The translations under genes and the position numbers were made by a program. A stretch of DNA of 22,804 nt from JBGPHT01 sp041484525. GTDB taxonomy: Bacteria; Acidobacteriota; Terriglobia; Bryobacterales; Bryobacteraceae. The stretch is taken from NCBI GenBank assembly GCA_041484525.1, contig JBGPHT010000122.1, forward strand, positions 1-22,804. Direction: 5' to 3'. The notes below the pieces were generated by a model. The model was not told the DNA's origin, made no database searches, and saw nothing but the letters and a program-made list of their open reading frames with translations. Shown here piece after piece: positions 1 to 8,600 of this stretch; the first letter of the stretch is position 1; each line of letters begins with the position of its first letter.

Positions 1-66
1 CTTCTGGAACTCCTTGTGGGGGAGATGGGCGATCAGTTCCGAGAAGATGAATCGGCCGGTGTGCAT
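1..66 (-). CDS. IS4-type (DUF4372-like) transposase, N-terminal 22 residues only
   Basis: Reading the minus strand from ATG at 66 gives 22 residues that begin MHTGRFIFSELIAHL and run off the left edge. The pattern of a short polar start, F-x-x-L-I, then a hydrophobic-Pro-x-x-x-F segment is the usual N-terminus of DUF4372-containing IS4 transposases. A G-rich stretch just upstream of the ATG can serve as ribosome binding site. Only the N-terminal domain is visible; the catalytic DDE residues are outside the window, so whether the transposase is intact is unknown. The call rests on a short match and on the IS-like terminus about 145 bases upstream. Confidence 0.5.
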   Translation of the reverse strand, partial: MHTGRFIFSELIAHLPHKEFQK

Positions 67-211
67 CCCCCATTGTTACGGAGCCCCGCCGCCGGGCCGA
101 AGGCCCTATTCCGGCCGTTCTCCGTTCAAATCGTTCCTGGCAGAACTTCCAGCTATGCGGCTGGAAATACTGGGCTTATCAGTCTTGACAAAGTACTTTA
201 CCGGACACTAG
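1..211 (-). mobile_element. Terminal part of an IS4-type insertion sequence
   Basis: The segment holds the start of a transposase gene (minus strand, ATG at 66) and its upstream leader, ending at about 210 in a sequence that reads TAGTGTCCGGTAAAGTACTT on the minus strand. I recall a similar CTAGTGTCCGGT-type terminus from IS4 elements with a DUF4372 transposase, so the outer IS end is placed near 209-213. The rest of the element lies beyond the left edge, so the other inverted repeat and the target duplication cannot be checked. The IS end lies about 25 bases after the stop codon of the DUF1080 gene, so it inserted in, or close to, the end of that transcription unit without breaking the gene. 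Confidence 0.55.
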
Positions 212-236
212 TGGGTGATCTGCTTGCCGCACTACA

Positions 237-2249
237 CTAGCGGCTCGGGTTGAGAGGTTTGATGCGAATGTTCCTGTACCACACTGGCGAGCCGTGATCC
301 TGCAGACCGACGTATCCGGTCCGCGCGAATTCTTTGAGCGGCCTGTCGAATTTGTTGGCTGTGCCGTCAGGATTCTTGCGTGCCTCGGTCCACTGGTCCA
401 GGTCCGCTTCGCTGACTGGCTGGCCGTTCAATACCACCGAGATTCTAGACCCCTGGCACGTGATCGTGTATCGGTTCCAGTCGTCTGGCTTGAGCGGATT
501 CGCTTTGGGCGCCACCAGATCATAGATACCGCCGATGCTGCCTTTTCCCAGAGGTCTGCCGGGGGCGGCACTGGCAACCTGAATTTCGATTCCGGTCGGC
601 ACCGGGTCCTTGGTATTGGAAGTGCGCAGGTACACTCCGCTGTTGGTGCCCTGCGTCACTTTGAACTCCAGTTCGAGCACGAAATCGCCGTACGTACGCT
701 CGGTCCACAGATAGTTGTCGTTGTGCTCCTGGTGGTCCGTCCGGTTCTTCAGAGTGATCGCGCCGTCTTCGACAGTCCAGTTGATGGCCGGTTGCCAACC
801 GGTCAGGTCCCGGCCATTGAAGAGAGTCACGAAGCCTTCGCGATCCGGTTGGGGCGGAGTCACCGGGGCGTCCCAGTTAATGTTCCCAGGATAAGTGTCG
901 CGGTCCGGTAGCGGACTCTTGCCTCTCGTTCTTTGCGAATAGCCTTTGTTGAAGAAGACGTAGAGGCCAGACCGGCAGGCAACTACGACATCCTGTCTGC
1001 CATCGCCGTCCAGGTCCGCCACGCTGAGCCGCATCCCCACGCCGACCACGTCGTTCGGGGGCGGGCCGTCATAACCGGGGGTGAAATACGGCTCCAGATG
1101 ACTATAAGACAGGATGTGCCGCTCGAAACGTCCCTTGTTGATCTTGTAGTAGAACACGAACACCGGCTCGAGCGCGCCGACGTCGCCGCCGTTGTGCGCC
1201 AGCAACTGTTTTCCGGTGATGAGCTCCGGCTTGCCGTCACCGTCCAGGTCGGCGAGGGCCATGGTGTGAAAGGTGGGAAACTCCGTTTCGATCCAGTGCT
1301 GAACGAAGCTGCGCTTGCCGTTTTCGATTTTCTGCTCGAACCATGCCAACCCATAGCCGTGGTCCGAGCCCATGATAATGTCGTTCACGCCATCGCCGTT
1401 GACGTCGGTAACCAGGATCGGCAGTCCCGCACCGCCGGGTCTTCCGGCCGCGCCGAATGCCGAGAACTGGTAATCCGGATGCCAGATCCACGGCTGTTCC
1501 GCCGGATGCAGTGGCGCTTCGAACCAACCGCTGGTGGTGACCACATCGTCGCGGCCGTCCCCGTTAATGTCTCCGATGCCGCTTCCATGGCTTACGCCAA
1601 CGCCTTCGGGCCCCAGCGCGTGCTCCTGGAACCACGGAGCCCGGTTCAAATGTTCGAACCAGATCAGGCCGCGGCCCGGCTTGCGCGCGAAGTAGTTGAC
1701 CAGCACATCCTTGCCGTCGTGGCCGGATAGGTTGCCGATGACCATTCCTTCGAGCCCGCTGGCCTGGTGCAGCGCATGGGATTGCCACTTCACACCTGGC
1801 TTGCCCGGGTTCTCATACCAGTAAATGCCCTGCTTGAGCATCCAGCCGGAACTGATCACGTCCATGCGGCCGTCGTTGTTGACATCCATCGTGCCTTCGT
1901 AGTTGTCGTCAACATCCGGGCCGTTGGTGGCGGCGCCGTCGCGATAGTCCGCGTGTTTGGTCCAGTTCGGTGCGGTGTAGTAATTCCGTCCGGCGGCGAT
2001 GTCGAGCTTGCCGTCGCCATCGATGTCCAAAACCGAGGAGCATTCGGCAAACGGCCCGAACCAGAAAGTATGCTTCGCGGGATCGTGGACCGGGCCATCG
2101 ATCTTCACGGGTACGAAGACCAGCTCTTTGGACGCTTCGTCGACGGCATCGGCGGGCGGACTGCCGGCCGAAGGCGTCATCACGCACCAAACACCCACCA
2201 GAATCACGACCGGCAACATCATCCGCCTGATCATACGTCTTGTCCTCAT
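237..2249 (-). CDS. Exported FG-GAP/VCBS repeat protein with C-terminal DUF1080 (3-keto-disaccharide hydrolase-like) domain
   Basis: The 670-residue protein starts at an ATG that overlaps the DeoC stop codon (ATGA). A longer reading from 2291 would overlap deoC by 46 bases and is not preferred. Residues 1 to about 30 are a positively charged, hydrophobic export signal. Residues about 45-450 hold six DxDGDG-like calcium-binding motifs (for example DIDGDGKLD, DVNNDGRMD, DLDGDGRQD), typical of FG-GAP/VCBS beta-propeller blades. Residues about 470-668 match DUF1080: FVTLFNGRDLTGW at the start, then NSGVYLR, GIEIQVA, IGGIYD and GYVGLQDHG. DUF1080 proteins are known or predicted to hydrolyse 3-keto-glycosides. 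Position as last gene of an operon with two exported oxidoreductases fits cleavage of an oxidised sugar outside the cytoplasm. The propeller may bind glycan or present the enzyme; that part is inference. Confidence 0.85.
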   Translation of the reverse strand: MRTRRMIRRMMLPVVILVGVWCVMTPSAGSPPADAVDEASKELVFVPVKIDGPVHDPAKHTFWFGPFAECSSVLDIDGDGKLDIAAGRNYYTAPNWTKHADYRDGAATNGPDVDDNYEGTMDVNNDGRMDVISSGWMLKQGIYWYENPGKPGVKWQSHALHQASGLEGMVIGNLSGHDGKDVLVNYFARKPGRGLIWFEHLNRAPWFQEHALGPEGVGVSHGSGIGDINGDGRDDVVTTSGWFEAPLHPAEQPWIWHPDYQFSAFGAAGRPGGAGLPILVTDVNGDGVNDIIMGSDHGYGLAWFEQKIENGKRSFVQHWIETEFPTFHTMALADLDGDGKPELITGKQLLAHNGGDVGALEPVFVFYYKINKGRFERHILSYSHLEPYFTPGYDGPPPNDVVGVGMRLSVADLDGDGRQDVVVACRSGLYVFFNKGYSQRTRGKSPLPDRDTYPGNINWDAPVTPPQPDREGFVTLFNGRDLTGWQPAINWTVEDGAITLKNRTDHQEHNDNYLWTERTYGDFVLELEFKVTQGTNSGVYLRTSNTKDPVPTGIEIQVASAAPGRPLGKGSIGGIYDLVAPKANPLKPDDWNRYTITCQGSRISVVLNGQPVSEADLDQWTEARKNPDGTANKFDRPLKEFARTGYVGLQDHGSPVWYRNIRIKPLNPSR

Positions 2250-2950
2250 CGCTTCTGCGCTAGTGCGGAGGCTTCGATCCGCTGTTTGCATTCGTCCAGC
2301 ATCTCGGCGGTACGGGTAGCGCCCGACCGGGACACGCCAATCGCCCGGACTTCGAGCAGTGCATCCAGGGTGCGCACTCCTCCCGCCGATTTGATCCGAA
2401 TGTGCGGGGGAGAGTGCTTGCGCATGAGCTTAAGGTCGGCAATCGTCGCGCCCCCGGTGCCATAGCCAGTGGAAGTCTTGACGAAATCCGCCCCGGCTTC
2501 GGCGCAGATCTCACACAGCTTGATCTTATGGAAATCCTGTAAGTAGCAGTTCTCGAAAATCACCTTCACCATGCTGCCGCCGGCGTGGGTCACCTCGGCC
2601 ACTGCCCGGATATCTTCGCGAACGTAGTCCCAGTCCTCGCTCAGCGCTTTTCCGATATTGATCACCATGTCGAGCTCGGTGCCGCCATCGCGGAGAGCCT
2701 CCTCAGCTTCCGCCACCTTCACGGCAGTCCTGTGGCCACCATGCGGAAATCCGATGACCGTGCTGGCGGCCACGGTGCTGCCGGCCAGCAGTTCGGCGCA
2801 TCGTTTGAGGAAGTATGGTTTGACGCAGGCCGAGGCCACGTCATATTCAACCGCCAGGCGGCAACCGGCTTCCAACTCCCGATCCGTCAGCACGGGGTTG
2901 AGCAGGGAATGGTCGATCATCTTCGCGATGTCGAGATAAGAATAGTCCAT
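2246..2950 (-). CDS. deoC: Deoxyribose-phosphate aldolase family protein (class I aldolase)
   Basis: The 234-residue protein has the usual DeoC length and motifs: ELDMVINIG with Asp94, KVIFENCYL, FVKTSTGYG with the Schiff-base Lys158, and IKSAGGVRT with Lys187 that assists catalysis in the family. DeoC cleaves 2-deoxyribose 5-phosphate to glyceraldehyde 3-phosphate and acetaldehyde in the cytoplasm. No signal peptide is seen, whereas its operon neighbours are exported. AGGT precedes the ATG. The gene lies 7 bases after the Sec-exported oxidoreductase and overlaps the DUF1080 gene by 4 bases, so it is translationally coupled. No nucleoside phosphorylase, deoxyribokinase or phosphopentomutase is nearby, so the true substrate here may be another keto- or deoxy-sugar phosphate rather than deoxyribose phosphate; that is inference from context. 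Confidence 0.88.
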   Translation of the reverse strand: MDYSYLDIAKMIDHSLLNPVLTDRELEAGCRLAVEYDVASACVKPYFLKRCAELLAGSTVAASTVIGFPHGGHRTAVKVAEAEEALRDGGTELDMVINIGKALSEDWDYVREDIRAVAEVTHAGGSMVKVIFENCYLQDFHKIKLCEICAEAGADFVKTSTGYGTGGATIADLKLMRKHSPPHIRIKSAGGVRTLDALLEVRAIGVSRSGATRTAEMLDECKQRIEASALAQKR

Positions 2951-2957
2951 GGGTAAC

Positions 2958-4082
2958 CTATTTTCTTAATGGCAGAGGAATCGCCCGTCCGCTCTGCACG
3001 GACATCTTCGCAGCTTCGAGCACTTCCTGCACGGATACGTTGAGATCGAGCGACGCGGGACCGTCCAGCGCCTGGTGATTGCGGATTCGATCCACCATGT
3101 AAGCGATGGGTTCGGCGCGCTCCGGCGGAAGCGGCGTGACAGCGAGCGGCTCGCCCGCCTGCTGCCCTCCGCGGCCGGAGCCTGAAGCCGGCGCACCCAG
3201 CTTGCGGACGGCGTTTCCTACGATGCTGCCTTTCATGCCGTAGATTTCGTTCCCGAGCCGCTGCGCCGGCGGAAGGTCCCAACTGGCTTCCAGAATCGCA
3301 AGGCCGTCTTTGTAGTTTAGGACGATCGTGGCGTTGTCTTCGACATGGGGAAATGTCTCCGGTTTCATATGCTGCGCGGTGGCATACACGCTTACAGGCA
3401 TCCCCTTGATCCCCAGGCTCCATAGCACCAGGTAGCAACCGAAATCCATCATCGCACCGCCGCCATTCTGCACCGGATCGGCGAGCCATGCAGCGAACGA
3501 GGACTTCTTCGGATCGCCCGGACCATTGTGGCCCTGCACCCCATGCAGGCGCCATACGGGACCGATCTCGCCGGCGTCGATAGCCGCCTTGACCGCGTAT
3601 TGCGAGGCCTGCCAGGTGGAGCCGTAGTTGGTCAGCACCAGGATGTTGTACTTGCGCGCCAGCGCCTGAATTTCGAGCGCCTCCTTCAGAGTGGCGGCGA
3701 GAGGCTTTTCCATGATCACGTGGATGCCCTTGGGCGCGCAGTACCGGACCACGTCCACGTGTCCGTTGGTGGGCGTGAAGGCCCACACAATGTCCGGCTT
3801 GGTCTCGTCGATCATCTTCTTCCAGTCGGCGAAAATCAGCGACTCCGGGACACCTGGGCGGGTCACGTTCTGCGTCTGCGGAATCACGTCTTCGCGCGTG
3901 GCGCGGGCGATCAAGTCCGGCAGCGTTTCCGAAACGCCAACCAGCTTCACCTTGTCACCCTTCAACATGGTCCCCAGGTGCAGCCACACGTGCGCGTGCA
4001 GCATGCTGACTACGGCGATCTTATACTCCGCCGCCGCCATCGGCAACGTCGAAAAACACAATAAAGCCACAATGCGTCTCAT
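2958..4082 (-). CDS. Sec-exported Gfo/Idh/MocA-family oxidoreductase
   Basis: The protein has 374 residues. Residues 1-18 form a Sec-type signal ending in PMAAA, followed directly by the Rossmann fold (EYKIAVVSM). The family signature EKPLA is at residues 125-129, followed by a helix typical of the first half of Gfo/Idh/MocA enzymes; GGGAMMDFGCYLV is the second-domain segment that contributes to the substrate site. The first loop reads SMLHAH instead of a clear GxGxxG, so cofactor binding may differ. A Gly/Ser/Arg-rich loop (APASGSGRGGQQAGE) interrupts the C-terminal half. GGAGGGG about 9 bases before the ATG is a strong ribosome binding site and lies just after the stop of the preceding oxidoreductase gene. 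Family members oxidise or reduce sugars with NAD(P); export suggests a tightly bound cofactor. Confidence 0.85.
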   Translation of the reverse strand: MRRIVALLCFSTLPMAAAEYKIAVVSMLHAHVWLHLGTMLKGDKVKLVGVSETLPDLIARATREDVIPQTQNVTRPGVPESLIFADWKKMIDETKPDIVWAFTPTNGHVDVVRYCAPKGIHVIMEKPLAATLKEALEIQALARKYNILVLTNYGSTWQASQYAVKAAIDAGEIGPVWRLHGVQGHNGPGDPKKSSFAAWLADPVQNGGGAMMDFGCYLVLWSLGIKGMPVSVYATAQHMKPETFPHVEDNATIVLNYKDGLAILEASWDLPPAQRLGNEIYGMKGSIVGNAVRKLGAPASGSGRGGQQAGEPLAVTPLPPERAEPIAYMVDRIRNHQALDGPASLDLNVSVQEVLEAAKMSVQSGRAIPLPLRK

Positions 4083-4100
4083 GCGAATTTCCCCTCCACT

Positions 4101-5519
4101 CTAGTTCGTCGGAACTTGCATGCCAAGTTCCTGTACTGTGTGGTTCTTGCCATCGCCCTGGTATTCGGTTCGCGCGGCGGCTTTCTCGATTACCCTCTGT
4201 GTCTTCGGATCGAACAGCTTGGTCTTACCTTCACGATAGGCATACACGCCCAACTTGATTGCCGCAATGATCTGGTAGCCGAGCTCGGCGGGAGCGTTGG
4301 GCTGCTTTCGCGAACGGACGCAGGAGAAGAAATTAGTAGTGTGCGGTGTGCGGGCGTCGCGCTGCGGAGCTAGCGGAGGCAGCTCAAAGACCTTCGGCTG
4401 TGGACGGGCCTGATCCGGCTGCGACCGCTGTCGCAGCTCCGGGTACGTTTCCGGGTACACCAGCACCTGGTTTCGATCGACCACGAGTGTGCCTTTGTGA
4501 CCGTAAATGGCCTGTTTGTGATACTGGCCCATCCCCGCGTTGGCCATCGATCCCGACATTTCAATATAGAAATTGGGGTACTCGATGGTAGTGGAGTAGG
4601 TATCCGGGACTTCGCGATCCTTGTGCACGTAGATGCCGCCGGCCGCGGTCACGCGCGTGGGAAACTGCGCGCCCATGGGGTACAGAATCGGTCCCAGGCT
4701 GTGGAAGAACAGGTCCGTCGCGATGCCACCGGAATAGTCCCAATACTTGCGGAAACGGAAGTACCGATCCGCGCTGAACGGCCGTTTGGGAGCCGAGCCA
4801 AGCCAACGGTTCCAGTCGATGTTTTCCGGTGTGCCTTCCGGATCCACGCGATAGTTCCATTCTCCGAGCAGGGAGTTGCGGGCGGAGGTAGCCTGCGCGC
4901 ACAATACCTGCCCGATCTCTCCGGCATCGATCAGCTCTTTCGATCGGTGCGTAGCCGGCGAAGAAAGCCCCTGATTGCCCACCTGCAGGATACGGTTGTA
5001 TTTCTTGACCGCGTCCACGATGGCCCGCGCCTCTTCCAGGGCATGGGTCATCGGCTTTTCAAGGTACACGTCCTTGCCGGCGGCCAGCGCGTCGAGCGCC
5101 ATCTGGCCGTGCCAATGATCGGGTGCGGCGATCAGCACCGCGTCCACGTCATTCCGGGCCAGCAGCTCGCGATAGTCGTGATGGACATCCTTATCGGTGA
5201 GTTTGGCGATATCGCGCGCCCGCTGTTTGCGTCGCGTGTAGATATCGCTGACCGCGACCACCTGGATGTCTTTCTCCTCGTCGGTCTGTTTCATGAAGGC
5301 TTGGAGATGCACCGTCCCCATGCCCCCCACCCCGATCATTCCGACATGAACGCGGTCGTTAGCGCCCACTACTCGTGCGGCCGAGCGCGCCGATACACCT
5401 GGCCTGATGGTCTTCTCGGCCTTTGCCAGAACCACCGAAGCTGCGCCCAGGGCGGCGGCGGCACCCGAAGCGCGGTTCAAGAAAGCCCGCCGGCTTGACG
5501 GAGTCGGATTCTGTGTCAT
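4101..5519 (-). CDS. Tat-exported Gfo/Idh/MocA-family oxidoreductase
   Basis: The 472-residue reading from ATG 5519 is preferred over longer upstream readings because it begins with a twin-arginine signal (SSRRAFLNRASG, residues 8-19, then an Ala-rich hydrophobic stretch) and has AAAGGAA upstream. A longer reading would run into the receptor gene. The NAD(P)-binding motif GVGGMG is at residues 63-68, DHWH at 134-137 and EKPM at 154-157, followed by GGIATDLFFHSLG in the sugar-binding half. Tat export implies folding with bound cofactor before transport, as in glucose-fructose oxidoreductase and related periplasmic enzymes. It follows the TonB-dependent receptor by about 95 bases that contain a strong hairpin. 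Likely role: oxidation of an imported glycoside in the periplasm; the substrate is not predictable from the sequence. Confidence 0.88.
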   Translation of the reverse strand: MTQNPTPSSRRAFLNRASGAAAALGAASVVLAKAEKTIRPGVSARSAARVVGANDRVHVGMIGVGGMGTVHLQAFMKQTDEEKDIQVVAVSDIYTRRKQRARDIAKLTDKDVHHDYRELLARNDVDAVLIAAPDHWHGQMALDALAAGKDVYLEKPMTHALEEARAIVDAVKKYNRILQVGNQGLSSPATHRSKELIDAGEIGQVLCAQATSARNSLLGEWNYRVDPEGTPENIDWNRWLGSAPKRPFSADRYFRFRKYWDYSGGIATDLFFHSLGPILYPMGAQFPTRVTAAGGIYVHKDREVPDTYSTTIEYPNFYIEMSGSMANAGMGQYHKQAIYGHKGTLVVDRNQVLVYPETYPELRQRSQPDQARPQPKVFELPPLAPQRDARTPHTTNFFSCVRSRKQPNAPAELGYQIIAAIKLGVYAYREGKTKLFDPKTQRVIEKAAARTEYQGDGKNHTVQELGMQVPTN

Positions 5520-5561
5520 GGGGAAAATTCCTTTTCTGTTGCCAATCGCCAGACGAAAGAG

Positions 5562-5608
5562 CGGCCGGCGCATGCCACTCCCACACGGGGATGGCGCTGC
5601 GCCGGCCG
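5562..5608 (-). promoter_or_regulatory. Intercistronic stem-loop between receptor and oxidoreductase genes
   Basis: CGGCCGGCGCA (5562-5572) is perfectly complementary to TGCGCCGGCCG (5598-5608), an 11-bp all but pure GC stem. A second inner match, GCCA (5574-5577) with TGGC (5592-5595), closes the loop further. It starts 7 bases after the receptor stop codon and ends 43 bases before the oxidoreductase start. There is no long T-run after the hairpin on the minus strand, so it is more likely an RNA-stabilising or partly terminating element that keeps downstream enzyme expression below receptor expression than a full terminator. Confidence 0.6.
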
Positions 5609-5614
5609 ATCCGT

Positions 5615-8600
5615 TTAGAAGGAGAGCCGGGCGCCGAGCTGAACCGTGCGGGGGCTGTTGCCCGTCCCCGTGATCCTGCCGAAATCGGCGCTGCTCTGGG
5701 TCGTGTTCGGGCCGCCAAACAAGACCCGGTTCGGAGCGTTCGAAGCCGAAGCTCGTATCTCCAGGTTGCCCTTCTCGCGAATCACGAAGTTCTTCAGGAG
5801 GGCGAGATCTTCGTTGACGGTCCACGGTCTGCGCAAGTACGGCATCTGGCGGGGAGTATCGCCGTAGGTCATGTTGGCCGGCAGAACGAAGGCCGCCGGG
5901 TTGAGGTACGGAATTCTGCCGAGGGCCGTCGTGCCAATGTTGTCATGGCTCCACGTCCAAGCGGGGTTGATGAGTGGGATCTGCCCCGTCGTGGCGCCCG
6001 GCGCGAAGCTGCAGCGACCGTTGCTGCCCGCTCCGAAGAAGTTCTGGCCGCAACTGATCCACAGCGGCGTACCAGAGACGTAAGTGTGGACTCCCGAAAC
6101 TTTCCAGTTGCCGAAAACGGCTTGTGCCACTTTTGGCATGTTATTCAGGAGGGCCTTTCCTTTTCCGATCGGCAGATCGTAGCTGTAGCCGATGTGGATG
6201 TTATGCGGCGTGTCCTCGTTATACGCCACGGATTTGTCCAGCCGCCGGTTGTATTGATTCTGGACGGCGCCGAGAGTGTCCCGGTTGGCGTCCTCGCCGT
6301 TCGACGTGGAGATCAGTTTGCAGAACGTGTAAGTGGCGATCAGGTAGAGCCCCTTTGAAAACCGGTGCTCGAAGCTGGTCTCCAGCGCGTGGTATGTCGA
6401 ATGGCCGTCGTTCAGACCGCTGGCGTTGCTGTCGATCCCGGAGAACTGCGGGAAAGGACGCAGCGCCTGCTGTAGCTGCAGGTTGGTCGGGTAGGTGGCG
6501 TATGGCAGCTTGAATCCTGCCGCAACTACGATGGGATTGTTGATCACCGAACTGATGGTGCTTCCCAGGAGGCTGCCGTAAATGCCCCAGTACTTCGGGT
6601 CGAGCTGGTTCAGCGACTGCTGTCTCGAAATCAGCTTGTTTCCGACCACCCCGTGATAGGTCGCGCGGAACACCGAGTCATTGGTCAAGGTCCGCTCGAT
6701 GCTAAGCTGCCAGTCCGAAAAGTAGGCCGACCGCCCGGTCTGCGAGTAATAGAAGAACGGGCTCTGCTGGAACAGGTTGCCCGTCAGAGTCTGGGGATCG
6801 GAGATCGGCGGCTTGAGGTTCTGTATCTGCGAGGCGAATGCCGTGAGACCGTTCTTGGTCAGGTAGGAGATACCGTTCGAAAGAAAGTTCCCGGTTGCGC
6901 TGTAGGTTCCGCCAAAACCCTGGATGCCGTTGTCGGCGTTGCCGTCTTCGCGCGGCGGCTGATAGTAAATCGCGCCGCCGGAGCGAATCACGGTCTTCGA
7001 GTTGATTTGGTAGGCCACGCCCAGCCGCGGACCCAGCGCGTTCATCCTGGTCTCGCCAAAGTGAGTTGGCGAGCCAGCGGCGCCCGCGTACACCATGGAC
7101 CCGGGAATTCCGTTAAACGACGTCGCCGGACAAGTCGGGCAGAAGTTGCTGTTGTGGAGATGCCGTTCTTCCTTGGGGACGGGGATCTCATACCGCAAGC
7201 CGAAGTTCACGGTCAGCTTCGAGCTTACTTTGAAATCGTCCTGAGCGAACCAGGCATAATACGGCCAATGGAAGGCGGTATCGTCCGGATAGCGGAAGCT
7301 ACCGCCGCTGGCAGTCCCGAGCAGGAATGACGCGAAATCGCTGCCGCTATTGGCGACATTCTGGTTGCCGGTGCCGGCGGCGCTGAAGCTCACGTTGCCC
7401 CAGGTGTTGTTGTTGTCGATCCGGCGATAGATGCCGGTCAGGTACTCCATGCCGAACTTGACGCTGTGCCGGCCCTTGATCCAGGCCACTTGCTCTTTGA
7501 TGTCCGTGGTGCGCTGCCGCGAATCCGTAAACACGGTGTTCCCCCACGTCGCGCCCCCAGCGCCGTAAACCGTGGAAACCCCAGGAATCAGGGCGTTCGG
7601 GTTGCCTTTGAGGTAAATCTGGTTGGCAAGATCCGACGGGTAAGTATTGACGTAGGCTGGAGCCTCGTAGATGTGCCTGTGGTTGTAGCCGATCGTCAGG
7701 TGGTTGAGCAAGTTCGGCCGAATGACGTAATCGTCGTTCAGGCGGTGGTACTCGGTCAGGCTGTCGGATGGGAAACCGGTACCGGGAAGACCCTCGAACT
7801 GATTGATGCTCGGGGTCGCCGGACTGTGAAAGTGGCTGTAGAGATAGCTGATCCGGTGCTTGTCGTTGAAGACATAGTCGAGCTTGATAGAGGGCAAGCC
7901 GGATCGCGAGGTCGAATAGGTCCGGGAACGATAATTGGCCGTGAGCAGGTTCGGGTTGTCCGGGTGAGGCAGCATCGCAACCAGAAGCTTGGCTGTAGCA
8001 TCGATGCGGTTCGCACAAATCGTGTTCACGATGCCATTGCACTGCAGGATGGGGCGGTCCACCGAATTCGGGATAATGTTCCCGGCGGCGTCGAATGGAT
8101 CGTACAACGGGACCATCTTCCCGGTGCTGTCCACCAGTTTTCTAAAATCGCCATTGCGGAATTCATCGAGCTGCGCCGTCACCAGCCCGGTCGATTGGCC
8201 GTTTCTGGTGGAGGCATGTTCGTATGCGAAAAAGAAAAACGCCTTGTTGCGGCCGTCGAATATCTTGGGGAGGTAGATCGGCCCGCCCACGCTTCCGCCT
8301 GGGTTCCACTGGCGCACGATCGACCGCTTCGAAGGCGCCGTGGTAAATCCTCGAGCATTGAAAACTTCGTTGCGGTTGAATACGAAAATGCTGCCGTGAA
8401 CGTTATTGGTTCCCGATTTGGTGACCCAGTTGATCACGCCGTTGGACGTGCGGCCGTATTCGGCGGAGTACGATGAGCTTTGGACCTTAAACTCCTCCAT
8501 GCCCTCGACGCTCACACCGTTCATAGCCGGGTCGTTGCGTCTCTCGCTGTTAGATTCGGCGCCGTCCAGTTGTTCGCTTTGACCGTCCAACAGCCCACCG

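Noticed and set aside
4497..5498. Plus-strand ORF of 333 codons opposite the Tat oxidoreductase
   Set aside because: It is the antisense of a gene with clear family motifs and has no ribosome binding site or family features of its own.
5520..5825. N-terminal extension of the Tat oxidoreductase to 574 residues
   Set aside because: The extension is antisense-free but overlaps the receptor C-terminus, has a low-complexity Arg/Pro composition, and would bury the Tat signal at residue 110.
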